Source: Bacteroidales bacterium UBA4284
GTDB lineage: Bacteria; Bacteroidota; Bacteroidia; Bacteroidales; UBA932
NCBI GenBank assembly: GCA_002395925.1
Contig: DGVM01000007.1
Coordinates: 1-26,988 of the forward strand
Direction: 5' to 3'
DNA: 26,988 bases
The position numbers and the translations under genes are program-made. Positions 6,870 to 14,999 of the stretch are shown here, in pieces; the stretch's first letter is position 1; every line of letters starts with the position of its first letter. Below the pieces are notes generated by a model. That model searched no databases. It saw only the letters and a program-made list of their open reading frames with translations, and was not told where the DNA came from.

Positions 6870-9233
6870 ATGGCAGAAAACATCAACAATACAGAGACCT
6901 TCAACTTCCGCGCATTCCTGGGCCGGTGCCTCTCCAAGTGGTACTGGTTCGTGATTTCCGTGGTCGTTTGCCTTGGCATTGCAGCTTTCTACATTGTCAA
7001 GACTCCCAAGATTTACACCCGCAGCGCCACCGTCCTCATCAAGGAGACCGGCCTTCGCCGTTCCAGCGAACTCGAGAACGTCCTTTCCGCCGGCGGTATG
7101 ACTCAGCAGAGTTCCAAGCTTGCCAACGAAATCATCGCCATCCAGTCTCCCGACCTCATGAGGGAGGTGGTAATCCGTATGGGCTTGGATTACAATTACT
7201 TTGTTGCTGGCAGGGCCCGCAGGCACGTCATTTACGGCGCCTCCCTCCCCATCAAGGCCCGCTTCCTCGATCCCGTCGGGGCCGCCAATTTCGACGTGAC
7301 TCCCGTGTCCGGCGACAACTTCAAGATCCGCATGAGCGTGCCCGATTCCCGCGACCAGCAGGCTTATTCCGGCAAGTTCGGCGATACCCTCAGCACACTT
7401 CACGGTCCGCTCGTGATCACCCGTTCCGAGGGAGCTACCGTGCCTTTCGACCAGACTATTTACGTAAACCACGTCAGCATCCAGGCCGCCACCAATTCCT
7501 ACAACCGGCGCCTCGACACTTCCGCTCTCAACGCCAAGAACTTCGCCGACGTGCTTGAGCTCAAGATCACCGACCAGAGCCCCCGCAGGGCCGAAGACGT
7601 CCTGGACATGGTCATCAACGTGTACAACGAGAACTGGGTTGACGACCGCAACAAGATGGCCGTAAGCACCAGCCTCTTCATCAACGACCGTCTGGAGGCC
7701 ATCGAGAAAGAGCTCGGCAGCGTCGATACCGACATATCCAACTACAAGTCGCGCTACGCAATACCCGACGTTGCGGCAGCTTCTTCCATGTACATGAGCC
7801 AGTCCCAGGAGGCGGCACGCAAGCTCCAGGAACTCGACAACCAGCTCTACACGGCACGCTACATACGCAACAACATGAGCACTACCCAGGATCTTTCCAA
7901 GATGCTCCCTTCTCCCGCCAGCCTCAACAACAGCAATATCGCGGGCCAGATAGGTAAGTACAACGACATAGTGCTCCAGCGCAACAACATAGTGGCCAAC
8001 TCCTCCGACCGCAACCCTATAGTCGTGGAGATGGACAACAACCTCCGTGCAATGCACGCCACCATCCTGGAGTCCATCGACGACCTCATCAATGCCCTGC
8101 AGGTCCAGATGTCCTCCTTCCAGCGTGCCGAGCAGACTGCTACCGCCCGCCTTTCCGAGAACCCCAAGCAGTCCAAGTACATTCTCGACATCGAGCGCCA
8201 GCAGAAAGTCAAGGAGTCCCTCTATCTCTTCCTTCTCCAGAAGCGCGAGGAGAACGAGCTCTCCCAGGCGTTCACCGCCTATAACACCAGGGTCATCACC
8301 AATCCTACCGGCCCTTCCGCTCCTACTTCTCCCAATACCAAGCAGATAATCCTCGTGGCTTTCCTGATAGGCCTGCTCATTCCTCTCGGAATCATATATC
8401 TCATTGCCGTCACCGACACCAAGGTACGCGGCAAGAAAGACATCGAGGATCTTACCGCTCCTTTCATCGGCGAGATTCCCCAGACCGGCAAGAGGCCTGG
8501 GTTTGGCAAGAAGGCTTCCTCGGAAAGTTCCTTCATCGTCAAGCACAACAAGCGCGACGCTGCCAACGAGGCATTCCGCGTGTGCCGCACCAACCTCGAA
8601 TTCGTAACCCGCGGCACCACTTCCCGGGTCATAATCGTCACTTCCTTCAACCCCGGATCCGGCAAGACCTACGTTTCCGCCAATCTTGCGGCCGCCCTGT
8701 CCATCAAGGGCTCCAAGGTCCTTCTGATTGACGGTGACCTTCGTCATGCCTCGCTTTCCGCCATGGTTGGCAATCCCAAGAAGGGCCTCTCCAATTACCT
8801 CTCCGGAGAAGCCATCTCCTTGGATTCCATCATGGTCAAGCCCGAGGATTACGACAACCTTACCGTCCTTCCTGTCGGTACCATCCCTCCCAACCCCAGC
8901 GAGCTCGTAGGCAGCGCCAAGTTCGCCTCCGTGGTCGAGGAAATGAAGGGCAAGTACGATTACATATTCATCGACTGTCCTCCCCACAACGTTGTCGCCG
9001 ACACCCAGATCATTTCCGAACTTGCCGACCGCACTATCTTCATCGTGCGTGCAGGCCTGTTCGAGAAGGTCATGCTCCAGGAGCTCGAAGACATATATAA
9101 CAAGGGAACGCTAAAGAATGTCACAGTGCTGCTCAACGGCACCGAGATGACTGCAGGCAAGGGTGGCTACCGTTACGGATACGGCTATGGCTACCACACC
9201 TACGACTACTATTCCCAGAAAGACCAAGCTTAA
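6870..9233 (+). CDS. Wzc-type polysaccharide co-polymerase with tyrosine autokinase domain
   Basis: Inner-membrane protein that controls chain length and export of polysaccharide and autophosphorylates on C-terminal tyrosines. The 787 residues start with a short cytoplasmic arm, TM1 at about 25-44 in the Wzz domain, a long periplasmic region with coiled-coil stretches (about 240-460), and TM2 at about 491-511. The BY-kinase domain has Walker A GSGKT (596-600, Lys599), Walker A' LLIDGDLRH (Asp621, Asp623) and Walker B FIDCPP (Asp702). The tail carries eight tyrosines between 767 and 781, partly alternating with glycine. It follows the OPX gene by four bases. Its TAA stop is directly followed, in the same frame, by the TTG start of the UpxY-like gene. 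Confidence 0.95.
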   Translation: MAENINNTETFNFRAFLGRCLSKWYWFVISVVVCLGIAAFYIVKTPKIYTRSATVLIKETGLRRSSELENVLSAGGMTQQSSKLANEIIAIQSPDLMREVVIRMGLDYNYFVAGRARRHVIYGASLPIKARFLDPVGAANFDVTPVSGDNFKIRMSVPDSRDQQAYSGKFGDTLSTLHGPLVITRSEGATVPFDQTIYVNHVSIQAATNSYNRRLDTSALNAKNFADVLELKITDQSPRRAEDVLDMVINVYNENWVDDRNKMAVSTSLFINDRLEAIEKELGSVDTDISNYKSRYAIPDVAAASSMYMSQSQEAARKLQELDNQLYTARYIRNNMSTTQDLSKMLPSPASLNNSNIAGQIGKYNDIVLQRNNIVANSSDRNPIVVEMDNNLRAMHATILESIDDLINALQVQMSSFQRAEQTATARLSENPKQSKYILDIERQQKVKESLYLFLLQKREENELSQAFTAYNTRVITNPTGPSAPTSPNTKQIILVAFLIGLLIPLGIIYLIAVTDTKVRGKKDIEDLTAPFIGEIPQTGKRPGFGKKASSESSFIVKHNKRDAANEAFRVCRTNLEFVTRGTTSRVIIVTSFNPGSGKTYVSANLAAALSIKGSKVLLIDGDLRHASLSAMVGNPKKGLSNYLSGEAISLDSIMVKPEDYDNLTVLPVGTIPPNPSELVGSAKFASVVEEMKGKYDYIFIDCPPHNVVADTQIISELADRTIFIVRAGLFEKVMLQELEDIYNKGTLKNVTVLLNGTEMTAGKGGYRYGYGYGYHTYDYYSQKDQA

Positions 9234-9746
9234 TTGCCTCAGACAACACAAGAGCAACGCCACTGGTACGTGGCCAAGGTCGCCAGTTGTCAGGAAAAGA
9301 AAGTAGCCGGATGGCTTGCAGCGGGCGGAGTGGAGTACTATCTGCCCATGCGCAGGGAGGTAAGGCGATGGAGCGACCGCCGCAAGGTAGTCGATGTCCT
9401 CGTCTTGCCTCGCTTCGTGTTTATTCGCTGTACCAATCGCCGGCGGCTCGAACTGCTGTCGTCCGATCCGCGGATCCGAGGCTTCCTGTCGCTTGCCGGC
9501 GAGCCTTCGGTGGTTCGCGACTGCGAGATGCAGACTTTTATGAGCATGGTCGAAAAGGGGAGCGGCGTGAGCGTATCGCAGGCCCCTCTCGCTCCCGGCG
9601 ACAGGGTACGGGTGACTGACGGACCGCTGGCCGGAGTGGAGTGTGAACTGGTGAGCACCGGAAACGGAAAGTGCCTTGCCGTAAGGCTCGGACTTCTGGG
9701 AACAGCCACCATGGAAATTGATTCTCAAATGGTAGAAAAGATATGA
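9234..9746 (+). CDS. UpxY-like transcription antitermination protein (NusG paralog)
   Basis: A specialised NusG/RfaH-class factor that travels with RNA polymerase; the Bacteroides UpxY proteins do this for capsule operons. The 170 residues hold a NusG N-terminal domain starting HWYVAKV (10-16) with YYLPMRREVRRW and LPRFVFIR, and a C-terminal KOW domain at about 120-147 (GDRVRVTDGPLAGVECEL). The start is TTG 9234, immediately after the wzc-like TAA; no in-frame ATG precedes the domain, the next methionine being residue 39. About ten residues before the WY motif is normal for the family. UpxY genes usually open a capsule operon; here it is third, behind the export genes. The ATGA overlap at 9743 couples it to rmlD. 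Confidence 0.85.
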   Translation: MPQTTQEQRHWYVAKVASCQEKKVAGWLAAGGVEYYLPMRREVRRWSDRRKVVDVLVLPRFVFIRCTNRRRLELLSSDPRIRGFLSLAGEPSVVRDCEMQTFMSMVEKGSGVSVSQAPLAPGDRVRVTDGPLAGVECELVSTGNGKCLAVRLGLLGTATMEIDSQMVEKI

Positions 9747-10603
9747 ACATTCTTGTTACAGGTGCTGATGGTCAGCTGGGAAGGGAGCTAAGAATAGTAG
9801 CTGCCAAGTCCCGCGACAGATATATCTTCACCGATGTGGCGGAGCTTGACATTACCGACCGTGAGGCTGTATCCGACATGGTCCGCAAGGAATCTGTTGA
9901 TGCTATAGTCAACTGTGCAGCATATACCAACGTAGATGCGGCCGAAGACAACCCCGAACTTGCCCGTCGCCTCAATGCCGATGCCGTCCGCAATCTTGCC
10001 GACGCCATGGCTGCGGTTGGCGGCCTTCTGGTCCACATAAGCACCGACTATGTTTTCGGCGGGCAGAATTACAATACCCCCATAAGCGAGGACGCGCTAC
10101 CCAATCCTACGGGAGTGTATGGCCTCACAAAGCTTCAGGGCGAGCAGGCCGTACAGGAATCCGCTTGCCGCAGCATCATCATCCGCACGGCATGGCTCTA
10201 CAGCGAGTTCGGCAAGAACTTCCTTCTTACCATGCTGCGCCTCACCTCTGAACGTCCCGAAATAAGTGTGGTCTTTGACCAGGCCGGCACTCCCACCTAC
10301 GCCCTCGACCTCGCACGCTCGATCTTCCATATACTCGAGAACCGTCTGGCGGAGGGCAGGGAAGGAGTGTATCACTTTTCTTCCGAAGGAGTGTGCAGCT
10401 GGTACGATTTCGCCCGGCAGATTGCCCGGCAGTCGGGACACGATTCCTGCAAGGTGCTCCCTTGCCACTCCGATGAATATCCGTCCAAGGTCACCAGACC
10501 TGCGTATTCCGTACTCGACAAAACAAAAATCAAACAGACTTTCGGCGTGACCGTCCCTCATTGGACGGAAAGCCTCGACGAATGTCTGTCCAACATTCTC
10601 TAA
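9743..10603 (+). CDS. rmlD: dTDP-4-dehydrorhamnose reductase
   Basis: Last step of dTDP-L-rhamnose synthesis: NAD(P)H reduction of dTDP-6-deoxy-L-lyxo-4-hexulose in the cytoplasm. The 286-residue short-chain-dehydrogenase-fold protein has the nucleotide motif TGADGQLG (6-13), the family signature STDYVFGG (100-107, where the usual form is STDYVFDG) and the catalytic pair Tyr126 and Lys130 in VYGLTK. The C-terminal segment with [13 protein letters not shown] is the expected sugar-nucleotide-binding part. Its start overlaps the preceding stop (ATGA), and rmlA follows one base after its stop. rmlB and rmlC, needed for the middle steps, are not in this window. Confidence 0.93.
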   Translation: MNILVTGADGQLGRELRIVAAKSRDRYIFTDVAELDITDREAVSDMVRKESVDAIVNCAAYTNVDAAEDNPELARRLNADAVRNLADAMAAVGGLLVHISTDYVFGGQNYNTPISEDALPNPTGVYGLTKLQGEQAVQESACRSIIIRTAWLYSEFGKNFLLTMLRLTSERPEISVVFDQAGTPTYALDLARSIFHILENRLAEGREGVYHFSSEGVCSWYDFARQIARQSGHDSCKVLPCHSDEYPSKVTRPAYSVLDKTKIKQTFGVTVPHWTESLDECLSNIL

Positions 10604-10604
10604 T

Positions 10605-11480
10605 ATGAAAGGAATAGTTCTGGCCGGCGGTTCCGGCACCCGTCTTTATCCCATCACCAAGGGTGTGAGCAAGCAGTTGCTCCCGATATACGACAAGCCC
10701 ATGATCTACTATCCTCTGAGCGTGCTGATGCTCGCCGGAATCAGGGACATCCTCGTCATATCGACTCCCACCGACCTTCCTGCATTCCGCAGGCTGCTGG
10801 GCGACGGTTCCGATTTCGGAATACGCCTCCAGTATGCTGAGCAGCCGTCTCCCGACGGTCTTGCGCAGGCATTCATAATCGGAAAGGAGTTCATAGGTGA
10901 CGACTGTGCCGCCCTGGTGCTGGGCGACAACATTTTCTACGGAGAATCTTTCACCCGCAAGCTCCAGGAGGCCGTGCGCGCCGCCGAAGAGGATTCCATG
11001 GCCACCGTCTTCGGTTACTGGGTAAAGGATCCCGAGAGGTACGGCGTGGCCGAATTCGACTCTGCCGGCAAATGCCTCGGAATAGAGGAGAAGCCCGCAA
11101 ATCCAAAGTCGAACTATGCTGTCGTGGGACTGTATTTTTATCCCAACAAGGTTGTGGACGTCGCCGCGACCATCAAACCGTCGGCGCGCGGAGAGTTGGA
11201 GATCACGACCGTCAACCAGGAGTTCCTCAAATCGGAACAGCTCCTTGTGCAGCCGCTCGGACGCGGATTCGCATGGCTGGATACGGGAACCTTCGATTCC
11301 CTTAGCGATGCGAGCACCTTTGTGGAGGTCATAGAGAAGCGCCAGGGACTCAAGCTTGCGTGCCTCGAGGGCATTGCGTTCGACAAAGGCTGGATAGATG
11401 CAGAGCGTCTGCGTGCAGCCGCCGCTCCCATGGCCAAGAACGAGTACGGCCAGTACCTGCTCAGGCTGGCCTCCCGCTAG
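10605..11480 (+). CDS. rmlA: Glucose-1-phosphate thymidylyltransferase
   Basis: First step of dTDP-rhamnose synthesis: joins dTTP and glucose-1-phosphate to give dTDP-glucose. The 291 residues match the usual length. Nucleotide-binding LAGGSGTRL (6-14) with Lys23 in SKQLLP, dimer and substrate segments [17 protein letters not shown] (85-89), and metal-ligand LGDNIFYG (Asp108) are all present, as are the later EEKP and DTGTFDSL motifs of the RmlA subgroup. It closes the export/rhamnose run. Its stop is three bases from the stop of the convergent ROK gene, with no terminator hairpin between them. Confidence 0.95.
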   Translation: MKGIVLAGGSGTRLYPITKGVSKQLLPIYDKPMIYYPLSVLMLAGIRDILVISTPTDLPAFRRLLGDGSDFGIRLQYAEQPSPDGLAQAFIIGKEFIGDDCAALVLGDNIFYGESFTRKLQEAVRAAEEDSMATVFGYWVKDPERYGVAEFDSAGKCLGIEEKPANPKSNYAVVGLYFYPNKVVDVAATIKPSARGELEITTVNQEFLKSEQLLVQPLGRGFAWLDTGTFDSLSDASTFVEVIEKRQGLKLACLEGIAFDKGWIDAERLRAAAAPMAKNEYGQYLLRLASR

Positions 11481-11483
11481 CGG

Positions 11484-12680
11484 TTAAATACCAAGCAGTT
11501 TCTTGCGGGCCAGCAGGCAGTCGCCAAGGCAGATTGCCTTGCGCCCCAAAGTCGAGAGGCGTATCTTCGTATCGGCCGTAACGCGGGCCATCGAAAGCCT
11601 GTTGACTGCGGTACGGATGGGCAGCAGCAGGTGCTCGCGGCCTACGATGAGGCGTCCGCCGATGATTACCAGTCCCGGGTTGAAGATGTTGATAACACCC
11701 GCGATGCCGCGTCCCAGCGTGGCGCCGACCTCGCCTATACATTCGATGGCGAGCACGTCGCCGTCCTGCACGGCGGAGAGGATGTCAGAAAGCTCTATGT
11801 TGCCTGTCTCTCGGTAAAGCTTCGAGAGGGAGGACCTGCGTCCTTCCTTGAGTTTCTCGACGATCATGCGGTGGAGGGCGGAACCCGATGCGCCGGTCTC
11901 CAGGCAGCCGATTTTTCCGCAGCGGCACATTACGTTGTTGTCGAGCAGGGGGAAATGGCCTATCTCGCCGGAGAAACCAGATTTGCCGTAATACAGGCGG
12001 CCGTCCATGATCATGCCCATGCCCAGACCCCAGCTGAGGTTGACGGCTATCATGTTGCGGTCGGCCTCGTTGCCAAGATACATGAATTCGCCGTACGTAA
12101 GCGCACGGGAATCGTTCTCGATGCTTACCGGTACGTTGAGTTCCCTCTGGAACAGTTCTTTAAGAGGCAGGTCGTCGCTTACGAAATAGGTGAGGGAATA
12201 GCCCTGCTCGGGGTTCACACGTCCCGACAGGCTCACGCCCACCGAAAGCACCTTTATCCAGGGTATGCCTGCGGCGACGACATGGTCCTTGACCATGCGG
12301 CACATCTGCCGGAAAGAGGCTCCGGACGATTCCAGCACGAACTCTATGTCTTCTATGTATTTGAGAAGGCTGCCCTTGAAGTCGCAGATGGCGATGTGGA
12401 AATGGTGGCGGGCCACGTCGATTCCCACGAAGAAGCCGGCGTTGGGATTCAGTCCGTAGATGCTGGGCCTCCGGCCTCCGGTGGTGCCCATCTTGCCCTC
12501 ATCGAGCAAAAAGCCGTCGCTTATCAGCTCGCCTATCAGCTTGGTTATGGTGGGTACGCTGATTCCCAGCGTTTTGCTGAAATAGGAAATGCTGGAGTCT
12601 TCGTGCTCTATGCACAGGCGGAGTATCTGTCGCTTGATGTGGGCGTTTTTTCCGGAGTCGCTTAGGAAACTGTTGGTCAT
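11484..12680 (-). CDS. ROK-family transcriptional regulator (NagC/XylR-like)
   Basis: A sugar-responsive DNA-binding repressor candidate of 398 residues. A winged helix-turn-helix lies at about 15-75 (SYFSKTLGISVPTITKLIGEL forms the helix pair), followed by a ROK sugar-kinase fold beginning FVGIDVARHH (about 84-93). The ROK zinc site is complete: His242 in EIGHFPL, and Cys252, Cys254 and Cys259 in MCRCGKIGCLE. END (Asp190) sits at the catalytic-base position, and the phosphate loop reads NLSWGLGMGMIMDG. This kinase-like part probably senses a sugar without needing to phosphorylate it. ATG 12680 is chosen over the in-frame ATG at 12710 because the -7 box at 12699-12706 would otherwise be inside the gene. 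It is divergent from the HAMP-like gene and convergent with rmlA; its target is unknown. Confidence 0.88.
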   Translation of the reverse strand: MTNSFLSDSGKNAHIKRQILRLCIEHEDSSISYFSKTLGISVPTITKLIGELISDGFLLDEGKMGTTGGRRPSIYGLNPNAGFFVGIDVARHHFHIAICDFKGSLLKYIEDIEFVLESSGASFRQMCRMVKDHVVAAGIPWIKVLSVGVSLSGRVNPEQGYSLTYFVSDDLPLKELFQRELNVPVSIENDSRALTYGEFMYLGNEADRNMIAVNLSWGLGMGMIMDGRLYYGKSGFSGEIGHFPLLDNNVMCRCGKIGCLETGASGSALHRMIVEKLKEGRRSSLSKLYRETGNIELSDILSAVQDGDVLAIECIGEVGATLGRGIAGVINIFNPGLVIIGGRLIVGREHLLLPIRTAVNRLSMARVTADTKIRLSTLGRKAICLGDCLLARKKLLGI

Positions 12681-12698
12681 TGCGTGGGCGTTATTATG

Positions 12699-12730
12699 CA
12701 AAAATACCAATAAATTCCTATATTTGTAAA
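12699..12730 (-). promoter_or_regulatory. Promoter of the ROK regulator gene
   Basis: On the minus strand, TATTTTTG (12706 to 12699) matches TAnnTTTG, and TTTA (12730 to 12727) sits 20 bases upstream at the -33 position. The predicted start near 12694 gives a leader of about 14 bases before ATG 12680. It overlaps the divergent promoter of the HAMP-like gene, so self-repression by the ROK protein is plausible but untested. Confidence 0.6.
12719..12726 (+). promoter_or_regulatory. Promoter (-7 box) of the HAMP-like/trkH run
   Basis: TATATTTG matches TAnnTTTG exactly. Transcription would begin near 12731, about 20 bases before ATG 12752. No clear TTTG is seen at the -33 position. The AT-rich leader contains no Shine-Dalgarno sequence. 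Confidence 0.6.
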
Positions 12731-12741
12731 GATTTTGTAAA
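12723..12741 (+). repeat. Direct repeat TTTGTAAA, one helical turn apart
   Basis: TTTGTAAA occurs at 12723-12730 and again at 12734-12741, with starts 11 bases apart, so both copies face the same side of the helix. The first copy overlaps the -7 box and the second spans the likely transcription start. This could be a regulator site or chance in AT-rich DNA. Confidence 0.5.
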
Positions 12742-12751
12742 AAAATTTAAA

Positions 12752-13570
12752 ATGAAATTGTCACTTAAGGCAAAACTTACACTGAGTCTGAGTGCCATAG
12801 CGGCCATTTTGCTTGTCTCCGCCACCATTTCGGTGCTGGAGTACGCCAAGATGAGCACCTATGTATCCGACCTCATAGCCGATGACATCAAAAGCCTCAA
12901 TACCGCGCACAAACTCTCCGACCTGTGCAACAAATACAACCTTGACATCCTTACTGTCATTGGTGACGATTTCTATGCCGAGCTGCCCGAATTCGACCAG
13001 CAATACTTCCTGTCGCACTGCGACTCACTGCGTACGTCGTTGGAGTCCAATGTGATACAGCCTCTTACCGATTCCGTGGTGTATTCCTGTTCGGCCTATA
13101 TCCTTACGTCACTGGAACTCGAGAACGTCCTGGATTCCTATTTCATCGATTCCCGCAGCTGGTACTTCAACCGGCTCCAGCCCAGCTTCGAAATACTCAC
13201 GTCCGACATCGACGCCCTCGAAAAGGCGATTTACAGGGACCTGGAAAAGAATTCCCTCACCTTCGAGCGCGGCTTCTACAGGAGCATCATTCCCGGCATC
13301 GTGGCTGTAGGAGTGGGCCTGCTCCTGGTCCTGATGCTGCTCTTCTTCATGATGGCCTATTACGTCAATCCCCTGTACAAGATGCTTGAGGGGATGGATG
13401 CATACCGTTCATACGGCAAGCGTTACACCTATGTCTTCGACGGAGACGACGAACTCGTGCGTCTCAATGACGGCATAGACGAACTGACCCAGGAGAACCT
13501 GCAGCTTCGCAAACGCCTCAAGGACCTCAAATCCCGCGAATCAAATGAATTGGAAAGCGATAAGCCGTAA
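12752..13570 (+). CDS. Membrane protein with periplasmic helical domain and HAMP-like segment, no output domain
   Basis: I do not recognise a named family. The 272 residues show TM1 at about 9-30, a periplasmic region of about 145 residues that looks mostly helical (compatible with a four-helix-bundle sensor), TM2 at about 178-204, and then a cytoplasmic HAMP-like stretch (YVNPLYKMLEGMDAYRSYG to LTQENLQLRKRLKDL) ending in a coiled coil and a charged tail. No kinase, cyclase, GGDEF or methyl-accepting domain follows, so it resembles a sensor cut off after HAMP. ATG 12752 is used because the frame's earlier ATG (12680) precedes the promoter. Its last 26 bases overlap the start of trkH, implying coupled expression and perhaps a partnership with the transporter (inference). 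Confidence 0.8.
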   Translation: MKLSLKAKLTLSLSAIAAILLVSATISVLEYAKMSTYVSDLIADDIKSLNTAHKLSDLCNKYNLDILTVIGDDFYAELPEFDQQYFLSHCDSLRTSLESNVIQPLTDSVVYSCSAYILTSLELENVLDSYFIDSRSWYFNRLQPSFEILTSDIDALEKAIYRDLEKNSLTFERGFYRSIIPGIVAVGVGLLLVLMLLFFMMAYYVNPLYKMLEGMDAYRSYGKRYTYVFDGDDELVRLNDGIDELTQENLQLRKRLKDLKSRESNELESDKP

Positions 13571-14999
13571 CGTCGGAGCGGCCTTGCTGGTGAGTTCGCT
13601 GTTCATGCTGTTATCGGTCCTGATATCCATGTTCAGCGGCAACGACAGTGCCCTTGTGGCGCTGTTCATCAGCTTCATCATCACTTTCCTGGTGGGTGCG
13701 TTTCCTTTCATCTTCGTACGCCGGCCCGGTGCCATCACCCTCAAGGAAGGATATGTGACGATAGTCCTGTCGTGGCTCCTTTCCTTCGTATTCGGCATGC
13801 TGCCTTATGCCCTTTGGGGCGGACCCTTCTCGCTGCAGAACGCCTGGTTCGAGAGCGTATCGGGCTTTACCACCACTGGCGCAACCATACTCGACAATGT
13901 CGAGGCGCTTCCCAACAGCCTGCTGTTCTGGCGCAGCGCCACGCATTTCATCGGCGGTTTGGGAGTCGTAGTATTCCTTCTGCTTGTCATTCCCGACTCC
14001 AGTCCTGTCAAACTCAGGCTCGTGCACATGGAGATCAGCAGCATGTCCCGTTCTTCCTACGGGGGCAGCACCAACAAAAGGGTATATACTTTCGCCAGCA
14101 TCTATTTCGGTATCTTCCTGCTTGCGCTTGTGCTCTATATGGTCGGTGGAATGAAGTTCATTGATGCCGTATGCCATGCCATGAGCGTCACGGCAACCGG
14201 CGGCTTCAGCACTCGCAACGCATCCATCGGAGCTTTCGGCTCCCGTTGGATAGAGGGCGCCACCATGCTGTGCATGTACCTGTCGTCCATACACTTCGGT
14301 CTGCTGTACCTGTCTGTGATCAATCGTTCGCTTAGGCCTCTCAACAATCCGATAGTCAAGTATTATACCGTATCGGTACTGGTCTTCTCCCTGCTTCTGG
14401 GCATCAACCTCAAGGCTGGCGGATACTGCGACAGCTGGGGCTCCTCGCTGTGGAACGGACTGTTCGAGGTTATGTGCATCTCGACCACTACCGGATTCGC
14501 CACCATCGACAACAGCACCTGGTCCGGACTGATGTGCGCGCTCATACTGATTCCGGCTGCTGTTTGCGCCTGCGCCGGTTCCACTTCCGGCGGTCTCAAG
14601 ATAGACAGGGTGATACTGCTTTTCAAGTCGATAGGCAGACAGATCAACCGCATCCTGCATCCGTCTTCCATTAACGAAGTCCGTCTGGGCGGCAAGATAC
14701 TCAAAGACGACGATGTTACCCCGCAGCTCCTGTACATCGTGCTCTATGTGCTCCTGCTCGCCCTGTCAATGACCCTATGCCTCTGGCTGGGAGTAGGCTG
14801 GCAGAACTCCCTCGCGGCGTCGATTACCAGCATAAGCAACGTAGGTCCCGCCCTTGGCGAAATGGGGTCGATGGGCTCCTTCAATTCGGCCCCCGAACTT
14901 GCCAAGCTGGTGTTTACCGCCGACATGTTCCTTGGGCGTATAGAGATTTATCCCATCCTTGCGGTCGTGGCCATGATTTTCGACCGCCGCAACCGCTGA
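13545..14999 (+). CDS. trkH: TrkH-type potassium uptake channel subunit
   Basis: Inner-membrane K+ (or Na+/K+) translocating subunit made of four M1-P-M2 repeats. The 484-residue protein shows all four pore-filter segments: TTTGAT (109-114), TATGGFS (216-222), TTTGFAT (314-320) and SNVGPALG (431-438), with the conserved late arginine in MFLGRIE (461-467) and an intramembrane loop region around ACAGSTSGGLK (342-352). TrkH normally works with the cytoplasmic nucleotide-binding ring TrkA; no trkA is found in this window. It starts inside the HAMP-like gene (26-base overlap) and its TGA overlaps the ATG of the helicase gene (TGATG), so the three are probably translated in a chain. Confidence 0.94.
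   Translation: MNWKAISRNVGAALLVSSLFMLLSVLISMFSGNDSALVALFISFIITFLVGAFPFIFVRRPGAITLKEGYVTIVLSWLLSFVFGMLPYALWGGPFSLQNAWFESVSGFTTTGATILDNVEALPNSLLFWRSATHFIGGLGVVVFLLLVIPDSSPVKLRLVHMEISSMSRSSYGGSTNKRVYTFASIYFGIFLLALVLYMVGGMKFIDAVCHAMSVTATGGFSTRNASIGAFGSRWIEGATMLCMYLSSIHFGLLYLSVINRSLRPLNNPIVKYYTVSVLVFSLLLGINLKAGGYCDSWGSSLWNGLFEVMCISTTTGFATIDNSTWSGLMCALILIPAAVCACAGSTSGGLKIDRVILLFKSIGRQINRILHPSSINEVRLGGKILKDDDVTPQLLYIVLYVLLLALSMTLCLWLGVGWQNSLAASITSISNVGPALGEMGSMGSFNSAPELAKLVFTADMFLGRIEIYPILAVVAMIFDRRNR

Noticed and set aside
6843..8987. 714-codon open frame on the minus strand
   Set aside because: It lies entirely opposite the Wzc kinase, whose motifs are unmistakable. The antisense frame stays open because TTA, CTA and TCA codons are rare on the sense strand of this GC-rich DNA; its translation shows no recognisable domain.
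11631..12665. 344-codon plus-strand frame opposite the ROK gene
   Set aside because: Shadow of the ROK regulator, which has its helix-turn-helix and zinc motifs intact on the minus strand.
12681..12710. ATG 12710 as the ROK start
   Set aside because: The ten extra residues overlap the -7 box; the downstream ATG at 12680 gives a normal leader.
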